36,245 bases of DNA, from positions 1,132 through 37,376 of the forward strand of contig JAJYGA010000165.1 in NCBI GenBank assembly GCA_021785255.1, read 5' to 3'. The DNA comes from Actinomycetes bacterium (GTDB lineage: Bacteria; Actinomycetota; Acidimicrobiia; Acidimicrobiales; Acidimicrobiaceae). The notes beneath the pieces are model-generated. The model saw only the letters and a program-made list of their open reading frames with translations, was not told the DNA's origin and did not search any database. Shown in pieces: positions 1 to 7,904 of the stretch. The position numbers and the translations under genes were made by a program. Positions within the stretch are counted from its first letter, which is position 1. Each line of letters begins with the position of its first letter.

Positions 1-187
1 GACGGAGGTGAAACAAGGGGATAAATCGGCACACTCGTCGGCCATAGGATGGCCTCCCATCAGAAGTGTACGAAAACTCCGGATTGGGTGTACGAATTCA
101 CCGGAATACTCAATGGGAGCGATGCCAGGTAACCCCAACCAAACGGCGGAGCCAGAAGCCCCGTCTGTAAGGGCGGAGAGGTTCACT
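1..187 (+). mobile_element. Possible right-end remnant of an IS200/IS605-type element
   Basis: No complete gene is visible here. The end of the stretch, roughly 155-186, reads AGAAGCCCCGTC, a short loop, then GGGCGGAGAGGTTCAC. CCGTC (161-165) can pair with GGCGG (172-176) around a six-base loop, and the pattern of an AGCCCC-type stem followed by GGTTCAC resembles the terminal hairpin of the omega-RNA at the 3' end of tnpB genes in IS200/IS605/IS1341 elements. The reading frame from base 2 is open across the left edge and could be the tail of such a gene, but no TnpB zinc-finger or RuvC motif is inside the window. The call rests on recalled family likeness only. The element, if real, ends a few bases from the stop codon of the phosphatase gene on the other strand. 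Confidence 0.35.
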
Positions 188-970
188 CTACTGTACAAGC
201 ACTGTCCTGAGAGACTCAATGTCTTCATCTCCTACGCCGATAAACCTTAGATAGCCGTCGAAACTGCCATAGCTATGGTTCAACCAATCAATGACGTTTG
301 ACATGGTCTTGGGATCTGCGCTCATCAGGTTGCTAGGAAGTGATCTGACGTATCGAGCCATATCTGGGCTGATCTCGTCCAACCAAAGTAGCATTCGTTT
401 TACTGCCAACGCAGTCAGTGCATAATCTGAAACGATGACCTCTTTGGTGACTCCCAATGTTCCTAAGATGACCATGGCGATCAACCCAGTTCTATCTTTA
501 CCCACGGCACAATGAAATACCAATGGATGATTCTTGGGATTGGAGATGGTTTCAACTACAAAGGCTATCTGTGGAGCCGCCTCCTTTAAGATCTCTTTGT
601 ATCTGTGTTCTAAGTAGTTCTCGTCTACTTTGGCTTGTTCTGGGTCGGCGGATAGGTCCATTATGGGTAGATGGAGATAAGTTCCAAAGGCACCGTCGAC
701 CATTTCATAGCTGCCTCTGGTCTTTATTTCGTGGTCGGTGCGTAAGTCGATGACGGTCTGTATCTTGAGTTCTTTTAGTGACTTCATGTCTCGGTGTGTC
801 AACTGTGCCAGATTGTCAGAACGAAAAAGTGTCTCGCGTCTTATTTGTCTGCCATCGATGGTGTTGTAACCGCCCAGTTCTCGAAAGTTGAAGACTCCTT
901 CGAAAGGAAAGAACTTCTCGGTCAGCTCCACCTCTAGACCGAGAGATTGCATGTTGCCTGATTCTGTCAT
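188..970 (-). CDS. Tyrosine-protein phosphatase (Y_phosphatase3-like)
   Basis: This encodes a 260-residue cytoplasmic protein that should hydrolyse phosphotyrosine or a related phosphoester. The signature loop HCAVGKDRTG lies at residues 153-162, giving catalytic Cys154 and Arg160. The N-terminal FNFRELGGY (27-35) and LFRSDNLAQLT (48-58) are typical of the bacterial Y_phosphatase3 family, to which the Mycobacterium PtpB/LipA-type enzymes also belong. Length is normal for that family. There is no signal peptide or membrane helix. The ATG at 970 is used; a second ATG six codons later is possible because neither has a strong ribosome-binding site. It is transcribed divergently from the pilin genes, so a shared regulatory region of about 200 bases separates them. 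Substrate is unknown. Confidence 0.85.
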   Translation of the reverse strand: MTESGNMQSLGLEVELTEKFFPFEGVFNFRELGGYNTIDGRQIRRETLFRSDNLAQLTHRDMKSLKELKIQTVIDLRTDHEIKTRGSYEMVDGAFGTYLHLPIMDLSADPEQAKVDENYLEHRYKEILKEAAPQIAFVVETISNPKNHPLVFHCAVGKDRTGLIAMVILGTLGVTKEVIVSDYALTALAVKRMLLWLDEISPDMARYVRSLPSNLMSADPKTMSNVIDWLNHSYGSFDGYLRFIGVGDEDIESLRTVLVQ

Positions 971-1175
971 GTCTTCAAGGCTAGGGTGCCTTATTGAATA
1001 ATAGGTGACCTTGGAGTAACACCTTTGGATGCTTTTTAACCTGTATTGTCACTATATGTGAAAAAACGTCTAAATGTGGTTAAGTTCTGCGGCTATCTGT
1101 ACGAAGAGTATCACTGAGAACCCAATCGTCTTTGAGGATCTCAAGGGTAAGTTCGATAGTTCAGGAGAATGCCTA

Positions 1176-1697
1176 ATGAAGTCAAAAAATTTGAAGTTCT
1201 ATTTAGAAAGGATCAACGGCGAAGAAGGGTTCACCCTTATTGAGCTCATGGTTGTAGTGCTCATTATTGGTATCTTGATGGCCATTGCCATTCCTACCTT
1301 CTTGGGTGCACAGAAGTCGGCTCAGGATCGATCAACTCAGAGCGATTTGCGTAACCTACTGACCTCCGAAGTGTCGTATTACACTCAGAATCAGTATTAC
1401 GCGGACGCCACTGACCTGGCTACACAAGATCCATCTTTTGGTTCTAAGTTGACAGGTAGCACGCCAGCTATTACTGTAGCAGCACCTACGGGCGAAACTC
1501 TTAGCTCCTCAGGTGCCACTACTGTATGTCTGTCGGAGACCTCTGTTAGCGGTACCATCTGGGGTATTGAAGAGATCGCCACGGGATCTGGTGCTGGTAC
1601 ATGGTACTACAAAGGCACTACTGCCTTCAGCTGTTCCGCGACACCAACTGCCGTTGCTGGTAGCTTGAGCCAAAACGCCTCTACCGTTGGTTGGTAA
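1176..1697 (+). CDS. pilA: Type IV major-pilin-like protein (first copy)
   Basis: A 173-residue type IV prepilin. Residues 1-18 are a basic leader ending in Gly; processing by prepilin peptidase is expected between Gly18 and Phe19, followed by FTLIELMVVVLIIGILMA with the conserved Glu at mature position 5. The hydrophobic helix serves first as membrane anchor and later as pilus core. The C-terminal part holds Cys118 and Cys153, which could form the D-region disulfide of type IV pilins. I choose the ATG at 1176 because AGGAG at 1163-1167 precedes it and it yields a normal leader; an ATG at 1074 would add 34 unlikely residues. A strong terminator follows directly. The segment coding for the leader end and helix is almost identical to the next gene. 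Confidence 0.88.
   Translation: MKSKNLKFYLERINGEEGFTLIELMVVVLIIGILMAIAIPTFLGAQKSAQDRSTQSDLRNLLTSEVSYYTQNQYYADATDLATQDPSFGSKLTGSTPAITVAAPTGETLSSSGATTVCLSETSVSGTIWGIEEIATGSGAGTWYYKGTTAFSCSATPTAVAGSLSQNASTVGW
1217..1333 (+). repeat. Direct repeat, copy 1 (pilin helix segment)
   Basis: These 117 bases match 1868-1984 at all but six positions by eye, several of the differences being silent third-base changes. The repeat covers the prepilin cleavage site and N-terminal helix and ends abruptly in the following alpha-helix. Confidence 0.9.
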
Positions 1698-1726
1698 GAC
1701 GTTAGTGGACTAAACGGACGCCTAAT

Positions 1727-1777
1727 AACCCCAACTCACTTAGCTTGAGAGCTAGATGAGTTGGGGTTTAGGTTTTT
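1727..1777 (+). terminator. Intrinsic terminator after first pilin
   Basis: AACCCCAACTC (1727-1737) pairs with GAGTTGGGGTT (1758-1768), and inside it TAGCT (1741-1745) pairs with AGCTA (1750-1754) around a TGAG loop. A T-run follows at 1773-1777. This should end or strongly reduce transcription after the first pilin, so that the major pilin can be made in excess of the downstream assembly proteins. Confidence 0.85.
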
Positions 1778-1841
1778 GCTTCAGATTTGTTCATTGGGGT
1801 CGATGAGATCGGAGAGACTTTAATCACCATGGGGTACGGAG

Positions 1842-2399
1842 TTGAAATTATTTTGTTTTGTGGCTGACGGCGAGGAAGGGTTCACCCTTATTGAGCTCAT
1901 GGTCGTAGTGCTCATAATTGGTATCTTGATGGCCATTGCCATTCCTACCTTCTTGGGCGCAAAAAAGTCGGCTCAGGATCGATCGGCACAGAGTAATCTA
2001 AAGGCTGTTCTGACAGGTGAAATTGCGTATTATGACTCCCATGGTGTATATGCCCAGGCGGGTTCTGGTCCTGGGACTTTGGGTGAGTCCGATCCTGAGT
2101 TTGCTCAACTTCTAACCTCATCCGCTCCTAGCTCCGCATCGACGACCAATCCTATATACGTTGCCTTGGCCAGCGCTAGCGGCCGGCCGGCGCAGGCCTT
2201 TTGTGCTTTTGAGTACTCAAGCGGTGGTTCGCTCTTTGGCGTTGAAGCTGTTGCGATCGGTGCATCTATGGGAAACTACTTCTATGCGGACGAGGGGAGT
2301 TCGGCATCTGTTCCTAGTTCATGCAGCGTTCCCCCTCTCCTAGGTGGATCAGTCAGCAGCGGTATATGGTCTCAAAACGCTAAAAGTGCAGGGTTTTAA
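1842..2399 (+). CDS. pilA: Type IV pilin-like protein (second copy)
   Basis: A second prepilin of 185 residues. The leader is 13 residues if the TTG at 1842 is the start; an in-frame stop at 1821 rules out anything longer, and GGGG (1831-1834) is the only nearby Shine-Dalgarno-like run. A GTG at 1860 would give a 7-residue leader. Cleavage is expected at Gly13/Phe14 with the conserved Glu at mature position 5. The mature head differs from the first copy beyond about mature residue 40: it is richer in Ser, Gly and Ala, with Cys121 and Cys161. It may be a minor pilin or an alternative major pilin. It lies after a terminator and one base before the prepilin peptidase gene, so it probably has its own promoter in 1780-1840. 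Confidence 0.85.
   Translation: MKLFCFVADGEEGFTLIELMVVVLIIGILMAIAIPTFLGAKKSAQDRSAQSNLKAVLTGEIAYYDSHGVYAQAGSGPGTLGESDPEFAQLLTSSAPSSASTTNPIYVALASASGRPAQAFCAFEYSSGGSLFGVEAVAIGASMGNYFYADEGSSASVPSSCSVPPLLGGSVSSGIWSQNAKSAGF
1868..1984 (+). repeat. Direct repeat, copy 2 (pilin helix segment)
   Basis: Partner of 1217-1333: same length, about 95 percent identical, in the same reading frame of the second pilin. The flanking pilin sequence is clearly less similar. Confidence 0.9.
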
Positions 2400-2400
2400 G

Positions 2401-3150
2401 GTGTCAACGTCTTTGTTCATAGCTCTCGGCGCTGTAGTTGGAGCTCTATTGGGTTCCACTGCGAGTGCGCTTGCGTATCGGATACCCGTAGGCATGAACG
2501 TTACTTTTGCACGATCTGAGTGTCCGAGTTGCCACGGGAAAATTGCCGCATACGACAACATTCCTATCCTCTCCTACCTCGTGTTGAAGGGACGCTGCCG
2601 GAGCTGTCATGAACGTATCTCGGTCTCCTACATCGTGCTTGAGAGCTCAATGTCCCTACTTTATGCGACTTTGCTGCCGCTATATCGATTTGGATATGTT
2701 CAAATAGGGATATATCTTGCTGTATTTATTGCTGTAACGGGGGCGGTAGTTGACCTAAAGATTAGGAGAATACCCAATAAGTTAACGTATGTTGGACTGC
2801 TTGGGGAGCTTGTGCTTGTTTTGGGACGATCTATCCGGAGTCATTCACTCGCTCCTTTGGAACATGCCCTATTAGCGTTGATAATCTTTGGGGGGTTCTT
2901 GTTTGTTGTTGCCCTTGCCACCAAGGGTATGGGTCTAGGCGACGCGAAGTTGATGGGGGTTATCTCCCTGGCCTTGTCATCTTTTGGTCTCTACTTTATT
3001 TTCTACGTCTTTTTGGGATCTTTTGCTCTGGCCTCAGTGGTTGGTATCTCCTTGATAGTGTCTGGTCGGGCAAGTCGTAAAAGTGCTATCCCATTTGGTC
3101 CTTTCATCACGTTGAGTTTTTTGCTGGCCCTATTTATCCCGAAGCTTTAG
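2401..3150 (+). CDS. pilD: Prepilin peptidase / N-methyltransferase
   Basis: An inner-membrane aspartic protease that cuts prepilin leaders and methylates the new N-terminus. The N-terminal methylase part carries two zinc-type CxxC pairs, Cys41/Cys44 and Cys66/Cys69, with the family's PILSYL stretch between them. The catalytic aspartates are Asp118 (in VVDLK) and Asp181 (in the GxGD-type motif GLGDAK). Several membrane helices follow. At 249 residues it is typical of the shorter actinobacterial forms. The GTG at 2401 is chosen: AGGG at 2390-2393 lies seven bases upstream and the start sits one base after the pilin stop codon, whereas an ATG at 2344 would overlap the pilin by 56 bases. Its substrates are most likely the two pilins just upstream. 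Confidence 0.9.
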   Translation: MSTSLFIALGAVVGALLGSTASALAYRIPVGMNVTFARSECPSCHGKIAAYDNIPILSYLVLKGRCRSCHERISVSYIVLESSMSLLYATLLPLYRFGYVQIGIYLAVFIAVTGAVVDLKIRRIPNKLTYVGLLGELVLVLGRSIRSHSLAPLEHALLALIIFGGFLFVVALATKGMGLGDAKLMGVISLALSSFGLYFIFYVFLGSFALASVVGISLIVSGRASRKSAIPFGPFITLSFLLALFIPKL

Positions 3151-3276
3151 TTGCGCGAAACGTTCTGTGTTCGAGGCGACAAAGTGCTCAAGGTTTTTGT
3201 GAAGATGTCGACCAAATTAGAGTGAAAGATTTTGTTGCCTCCATGGTTGCGACCCGAAGATGACGAAGGGAAGTGC

Positions 3277-5040
3277 ATGGCAGAAAAGGTTATAGGACTA
3301 GATATTGGAAGCTTTGCCATCAAGTTTGTCGAGGTTGAGTTCAAGGGGACTTCGGCTACTTTAACCAAACTCGGTCAAAGGACACTTCCCAGGGGAGCTG
3401 TAGTCGCCGGCGAGATTGTGGATACCGATGCAGTCGTCTCTACTTTGCGGGAGCTCTTGGCCTCTGCTGACGTGCACACCAAACGCTGCGTTGTTGGCGT
3501 GGGCGGAACAAGAGTAGTGGTCAGATCACTGGTCAATCCAGAGATGTCTGACTCCGAGCTTCAAGATGCAATTGCTTTTCAGGTCATAGAGTCTTTACCG
3601 ATACCGGCTTCCGAACTCGTCAGTGACTTTGAGCGCCTGGCGACGGTCGAGTCAGATGAGGCAAAGTTTATTAGGGTGCTGCTAGCTGGAGCACATGAGA
3701 GTGTTGTAAAGTCCTCTCTTGAGATCGCCAAAAGGGCTGGGCTGTCTGTAGCTGGAGTAGACGTTAATGGCCTGGCGAGTGCACGAGCTCTAAGTCGAGT
3801 ACTGCATGAGTCATCTAAAGAGACATCAGGAGAGGAAGAGACTTCTAATCTCAAGAACTTTGCCTTAGTGGAGGTAGGTTCCGACATTACTGACGTGGTA
3901 CTTAGCGCTGAAGACGGGGTTAGATTCGTACGCACTTTGCAAGTCGGTGGCGGAGAGATCACCAGAAGGATTCAAGAGATCGCCAACTGTGACGAAACGA
4001 CAGCGGAATGGTATAAACGGGGCGGCCACTTGGAAGAACAGGATGTTACTTCCGAACTTCGCGAGAGCATCTCTATGGCTATTACTGAAGCAGTCGAACA
4101 CCTTACTCAAGAGGTGGCGAACTCCTTGGAGTACTATCTTTTGCAGTCGGATGATCTAGTCATAAACAAGGTGTTCTTGGGTGGTGGTGGCGGACTCATA
4201 GTGGGTCTCTCTGAGTCTCTGTGCAACCGTTTATCCATGAACGTTGAACTAGCTCCAGCATCTTCGTATTTCGATCTGATCTGCGATGACGCTATCTCGG
4301 ATTCAGATCGTAAGTTGCTCAGTGTTTCTGGCCTTACTGCGTTGGGTCTTGCTCTTTGGAGGGCGTCCGGTTCGTCCAAAGATGTACATCGAATCAACCT
4401 CATTCCAAAGAAAACAGCGTACAAGGAGTCCATCCGAAAAGAAGTCTCTGTATTTGTTCTGGCTGCTTTGCTTGTTGGAACTGGACTTGGTGCTGTCTCA
4501 ATGCATGAAAATCAAACTCTAAGCACGAATCAGTCAGAGGTTGCTGCCTTGGCTCAACAGAGCAGTGTTCTGCAACAAAAAATTGGAGCGCTGTCTGGTG
4601 TCTCAAAGTTGGCATTGGTGGTGAGCAATTTAAAGGGACAGGTTAAGTCTGATCTTCAAGGCTCGATATCTTGGGGGAGCGTTATAGCGCAGATCGCATC
4701 TGCAACACCGTCGGACTCATGGTGGACTCAGTTGCAGACGACTCAGGCAGCGATTGGAGCCCCAGCCTCTTTGACATTTTCGCTTACCGGATGTTCTCAA
4801 CAAGCTCCAAAGAACTGGCTCACGGCTCTTTCGTCTTTGAATTTAGTCCAAAATGAATGGGTTTCATCGTCGAATTTGGCGCCGGCTTTCTCCTCGGGGC
4901 AAGCTTGTCCCGGATACTCTGGTGGTGCCGGGCTCGGTATCGAGGACGGTATCACGACGTTCTCATCGACGGCGACACTTCCAAATGGATTCAGCTCAGA
5001 TAGAGCGTTGAGCTATTTAAACCAGGTGGTGACCAAGTAG
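3277..5040 (+). CDS. PilM-PilN fusion, type IV pilus inner-membrane platform
   Basis: One 587-residue reading frame joins two proteins normally encoded separately. Residues 1 to about 360 are a PilM-type actin-like ATPase: VIGLDIGSFAIK near the start is the phosphate-1 loop, LVEVGSDITDVVLS the phosphate-2 region, and FLGGGGGLI the adenosine motif. Then DVHRINLIP appears, with INLIP at residues 373-377; this is the motif at the extreme N-terminus of PilN that normally docks into PilM. A basic stretch, one membrane helix (about 389-408), a coiled-coil segment (about 412-450) and a periplasmic domain follow, as in PilN. The ATG at 3277 has GAAGGGAAG just upstream and is preferred over a TTG at 3232. 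pilO follows with a one-base overlap. GspL of type II secretion has the same two-domain plan. Confidence 0.88.
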   Translation: MAEKVIGLDIGSFAIKFVEVEFKGTSATLTKLGQRTLPRGAVVAGEIVDTDAVVSTLRELLASADVHTKRCVVGVGGTRVVVRSLVNPEMSDSELQDAIAFQVIESLPIPASELVSDFERLATVESDEAKFIRVLLAGAHESVVKSSLEIAKRAGLSVAGVDVNGLASARALSRVLHESSKETSGEEETSNLKNFALVEVGSDITDVVLSAEDGVRFVRTLQVGGGEITRRIQEIANCDETTAEWYKRGGHLEEQDVTSELRESISMAITEAVEHLTQEVANSLEYYLLQSDDLVINKVFLGGGGGLIVGLSESLCNRLSMNVELAPASSYFDLICDDAISDSDRKLLSVSGLTALGLALWRASGSSKDVHRINLIPKKTAYKESIRKEVSVFVLAALLVGTGLGAVSMHENQTLSTNQSEVAALAQQSSVLQQKIGALSGVSKLALVVSNLKGQVKSDLQGSISWGSVIAQIASATPSDSWWTQLQTTQAAIGAPASLTFSLTGCSQQAPKNWLTALSSLNLVQNEWVSSSNLAPAFSSGQACPGYSGGAGLGIEDGITTFSSTATLPNGFSSDRALSYLNQVVTK

Positions 5041-5660
5041 TGCACGACAAGAGAGTTCGTTTGATTTTAGGGATCGTTGCTATAGTTCTCCTTGGCGCTG
5101 GTTGGTACTTTTTTTACTTTTCTCCACTTTCTTCCAAAGTGACTCAGTCTGTGCAAGCTATCTCGGTTGACCAGGGAAATATTGCCACTTTGCAGAGTCG
5201 CTTGAACTCACTCCTGTTGGAGAAAAAGAACCTGCCAACCTTGAAAAAAGATGCCTCCCTTTTGCAAACAGCGCTTCCATCTTCACCTGATCTTCCGGCG
5301 CTGTTTAGCTCATTTACAAAAGCTGCTGCAGCATCAGGTCTGCCGCTCATCAACATCACACCGACACCCCCATCTTCGGTATCTCAGACACCAGTGGCGC
5401 CTGTTGCATCTGGTGTCAAAGGTGCCCCAAGTGTAAAGAGTTCAGCTCCATCGATCGCCTTTTCCATTCAGACAGAAGGTGGATACTTCCAGGTGGAGTC
5501 TTTTTTGAAAGCTCTAGACTCTTTAGGTCGCTTGGTGAATGTGCAGTCCGTGTCCATCACTGCAGCTGGCTCACACATTCCTGGATATCCAAGTTCTGAT
5601 GGCGAGATATTGAACGTGACGATTAAGGGTCAAGCCTTTGAAGCTCTAGGGGCTTCGTAA
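5040..5660 (+). CDS. pilO: PilO-like type IV pilus assembly protein
   Basis: A 206-residue bitopic membrane protein: short cytoplasmic start, one helix at about residues 7-28 (RLILGIVAIVLLGAGWYFFY), a coiled-coil stretch (about 35-75), a Pro/Ser-rich linker, and a C-terminal region around IAFSIQTEGGYFQVESFLKAL that matches the ferredoxin-like fold of PilO. In type IV pilus systems PilO pairs with PilN in the inner membrane and links the cytoplasmic ATPase ring to the envelope. The GTG start at 5040 shares a base with the TAG of the preceding gene, implying translational coupling and balanced amounts of the two partners. The assignment is supported by layout and position more than by close sequence identity. 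Confidence 0.8.
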   Translation: MHDKRVRLILGIVAIVLLGAGWYFFYFSPLSSKVTQSVQAISVDQGNIATLQSRLNSLLLEKKNLPTLKKDASLLQTALPSSPDLPALFSSFTKAAAASGLPLINITPTPPSSVSQTPVAPVASGVKGAPSVKSSAPSIAFSIQTEGGYFQVESFLKALDSLGRLVNVQSVSITAAGSHIPGYPSSDGEILNVTIKGQAFEALGAS

Positions 5661-5679
5661 GGACCGTTTGGGAGGATCT

Positions 5680-6075
5680 ATGTCAATTACAGAACGAGAA
5701 GTAAGAGACAACGAGGATGTGGTCGAGCTTCCATCGGAGAAAGGCAAAAAAAAGAACAGGAAGTTTTCAAATGAGCCACGTGCCAGATGGCTGATCGTGG
5801 CACTTGTTATTGTGGCGATTTCTGCGGCAGCGTCACTTTTTATCTACGAAGGGGGCTTATCGTCGTCTCCGTCTGTTTCTGTGCCATCGTCGCTGCCGAC
5901 ATTTCCGAAGGTTGGGGGGCATAAACTGCTCCCTTCCGCAGGCAAAACTAAAACTGCCGCATCAACGCCCACTAGCAAGACTACTGTTACAACGCTGGTC
6001 TCTACTTCGAGCAAGAATCCTTTTACGCCGATCGTAAATACGTCATCTGCGCCAGGATCTGCACCTCAAGGTTGA
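5680..6075 (+). CDS. Small membrane-anchored protein, possible PilP-like partner
   Basis: This 131-residue protein has a charged, Lys-rich cytoplasmic N-terminus (1-35), one membrane helix (about 36-56) and an extracytoplasmic tail rich in Ser, Thr and Pro with no cysteine. The tail ends with KNPFTPI (112-118), similar to the NPF/DPF motif near the start of the PilP and GspC homology region. The ATG at 5680 has GGAGG at 5671-5675. Its position right after pilO is where pilP lies in other bacteria. However there is no lipobox and no PilP beta-domain, which might be expected where no outer-membrane secretin exists. Function is therefore inferred from place and topology only; it could also be a pilus-specific accessory protein. 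Confidence 0.6.
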   Translation: MSITEREVRDNEDVVELPSEKGKKKNRKFSNEPRARWLIVALVIVAISAAASLFIYEGGLSSSPSVSVPSSLPTFPKVGGHKLLPSAGKTKTAASTPTSKTTVTTLVSTSSKNPFTPIVNTSSAPGSAPQG

Positions 6076-6147
6076 TCCCTGATACTGCATGTAATCTTGG
6101 AATAGGGTCAAGGTTCATGTCAGGGTATTTGTGGCTATCCTGGATCT

Positions 6148-7347
6148 ATGTTGAGGTTCATGACGGCCGGAGAGTCCCATGGCAAGGCGCTTGTTGTTAC
6201 AGTTGAAGGTGTTCCTTCAGGACTTGTGGTTACGAAGAAAGAGATTCAAAATGAGTTGGCGCGACGACGTCTAGGCTATGGCCGTGGTCCAAGGATGCGA
6301 TTTGAAGCTGATGAGATCGAGATCTTGTCAGGTGTACGCCACGGGAGGACCTTAGGTTCTCCGATTGCGATAGTAATTCATAACTCTGAGTGGGAAAGAA
6401 AATGGACCGAGGAGATGTCACCTGACCCAGGTGTCCCATCGAAGGTCTTGACCACTCCTCGTCCAGGGCACGCTGACTTAGCCGGAATGCTCAAGTACGG
6501 CTTCACAGACGCTCGAGACGTGTTAGAACGCGCGTCTGCTAGAGAGACTGCGGCAAGAGTGGCTGCAGGGGCCGTATTCAAACTGCTTCTCAAAGAGATG
6601 GGCGTCACGGTGCTGAGTCATGTCGTACAGATTGGCGAGGTCAGTGCGGATACCTCACATATCCCTCGCCCTGAAGATCTGGAGTCTATCGACTCCTCAG
6701 AGGTGCGATGCTTCGACAAAACTGTCGAAGAACGAATGATCGCGGAGATTAAAGCTGCGGCCAAAGTGGGGGACTCCTTGGGAGGAGCAGCACAGGTGCT
6801 GGCATATGGGGTTCCACTGGGTCTGGGAAGTCATGTTCATTGGGACCGAAAGTTGGATGGTCTTATTGGACAGGCGCTTATGTCGATCCAAGCAGTAAAG
6901 GCGGTTGCGATTGGCGATGCCATTGATGTCTCTCGTAGGAGAGGATCTGTGGGACATGATGCGATCTACTGGGATGAGTCCGAGATGCGTTACTATAGAT
7001 CTACTCATCGAGCTGGTGGAGTTGAAGGTGGTATCTCTACGGGTGATTTAATCTCTGCAACTGCCTGGATGAAACCGTTGGCAACTTTGAACCGACCTTC
7101 GATCGAAACGATTGACGTTGTCACTAAAGAAAAGGCGTTTTCTTTTAAAGAACGAACTGATGTAACTGCAGTTCCCGCTATGGGCGTGGTTGCTGAGCAT
7201 ATGATGGCGTTCGTACTAGCAAATGAGGCACTCAGGAAGTTTGGTGGAGACTCTATGGGTGAATTCAAGCGAAATCTTTCGTCATTTCTTGCTACTTTAG
7301 GTAACTCAGAGTCCAGCGTTGGAGATCGCAAACTCGGTGATGCCTAA
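6148..7347 (+). CDS. aroC: Chorismate synthase
   Basis: Converts 5-enolpyruvylshikimate-3-phosphate to chorismate using reduced FMN, the last shikimate-pathway step. The 399-residue length is normal for actinobacterial enzymes. Family signatures are clear: MLRFMTAGESHGKAL at the N-terminus, RPGHADLAG around residue 108, SARETAARVAAGA around 130, and GGVEGGISTGD in the second half. The start at 6148 is fixed by the family's usual N-terminus, although no strong ribosome-binding site is visible. It follows the pilus block after 72 bases and overlaps the shikimate kinase gene. aroA and aroE are not in this window, so the pathway is completed elsewhere. Confidence 0.97.
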   Translation: MLRFMTAGESHGKALVVTVEGVPSGLVVTKKEIQNELARRRLGYGRGPRMRFEADEIEILSGVRHGRTLGSPIAIVIHNSEWERKWTEEMSPDPGVPSKVLTTPRPGHADLAGMLKYGFTDARDVLERASARETAARVAAGAVFKLLLKEMGVTVLSHVVQIGEVSADTSHIPRPEDLESIDSSEVRCFDKTVEERMIAEIKAAAKVGDSLGGAAQVLAYGVPLGLGSHVHWDRKLDGLIGQALMSIQAVKAVAIGDAIDVSRRRGSVGHDAIYWDESEMRYYRSTHRAGGVEGGISTGDLISATAWMKPLATLNRPSIETIDVVTKEKAFSFKERTDVTAVPAMGVVAEHMMAFVLANEALRKFGGDSMGEFKRNLSSFLATLGNSESSVGDRKLGDA

Positions 7348-7891
7348 GAGAGATTTGATCCTTTTTGCGGGAATGATGGGAACAGGGAAGTCTACTGTTG
7401 GGGTTCGACTTGCGCGGAAACTGAAGTGGAACTTCGTTGACCTAGATGAGGAGATCGAGGTTGATATCTCATCGTCTATATCCAGTTACATCTCGAGTTT
7501 GGGAGAGCAAGCTTTTCGGTCGCTTGAAGCTGAGATACTAAAGAAAACTCTACAAAAGGATCGACCGTTGATCGTTGCCCTCGGTGGAGGTACCTTGATC
7601 TCGATGGAGAATCAAGAGTTGGTGCGCCAACACAAAGCATTTGTTATTTGGCTGGACGTGAACCTAGAGTCAATCTTGGTTAGATTGACAAAAGATACTG
7701 AACAAGAGGTTCAAAAACGTCCGCTTCTTAAAGAGAGTGATCTCAGAAACTCGTTAAAAGAGAGAATGGATCAGAGGCGAACTGGATATGAACTTAGCAG
7801 CAACGTCCGAATCGACTGTTCAAACTTGACCGTGGATGAGACAGTCAACAGGGCTATGAAGATCGTTCTTTCAGGCGACGAGTTTAACTAG
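7340..7891 (+). CDS. aroK: Shikimate kinase
   Basis: Phosphorylates shikimate at O3 with ATP. The Walker A loop GMMGTGKST begins about ten residues from the start; DLDEEIE supplies the metal- and shikimate-binding acidic residues, FRSLEAE the shikimate-binding arginine, and ALGGGT the Walker B-like glycine motif. KRPLLKE is the lid region. The protein is 183 residues from the ATG at 7340, which overlaps the aroC stop by eight bases and gives the usual short lead into the Walker loop. A TTG at 7319 would add seven residues and cannot be excluded. The gene is cotranslated with aroC and followed by aroB. Confidence 0.95.
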   Translation: MPKRDLILFAGMMGTGKSTVGVRLARKLKWNFVDLDEEIEVDISSSISSYISSLGEQAFRSLEAEILKKTLQKDRPLIVALGGGTLISMENQELVRQHKAFVIWLDVNLESILVRLTKDTEQEVQKRPLLKESDLRNSLKERMDQRRTGYELSSNVRIDCSNLTVDETVNRAMKIVLSGDEFN

Positions 7892-7904
7892 AAAGCGAAG
7901 TTGA

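Noticed and set aside
8-250. An 80-codon open frame at the left edge reading into the phosphatase gene
   Set aside because: No known domain; its second half lies antisense to the well-supported phosphatase and its first half looks like the end of a mobile element, so it is not called as a gene.
1005-1024. GGTG...CACC symmetry between the phosphatase and the first pilin as an operator
   Set aside because: Only the outer four bases are clearly symmetrical; likely chance.
6077-6124. CCCTGA...TCAGGG pairing between the pilus block and aroC as a terminator
   Set aside because: The arms are short and about 35 bases apart with no clear T-tract, so termination there is not supported.
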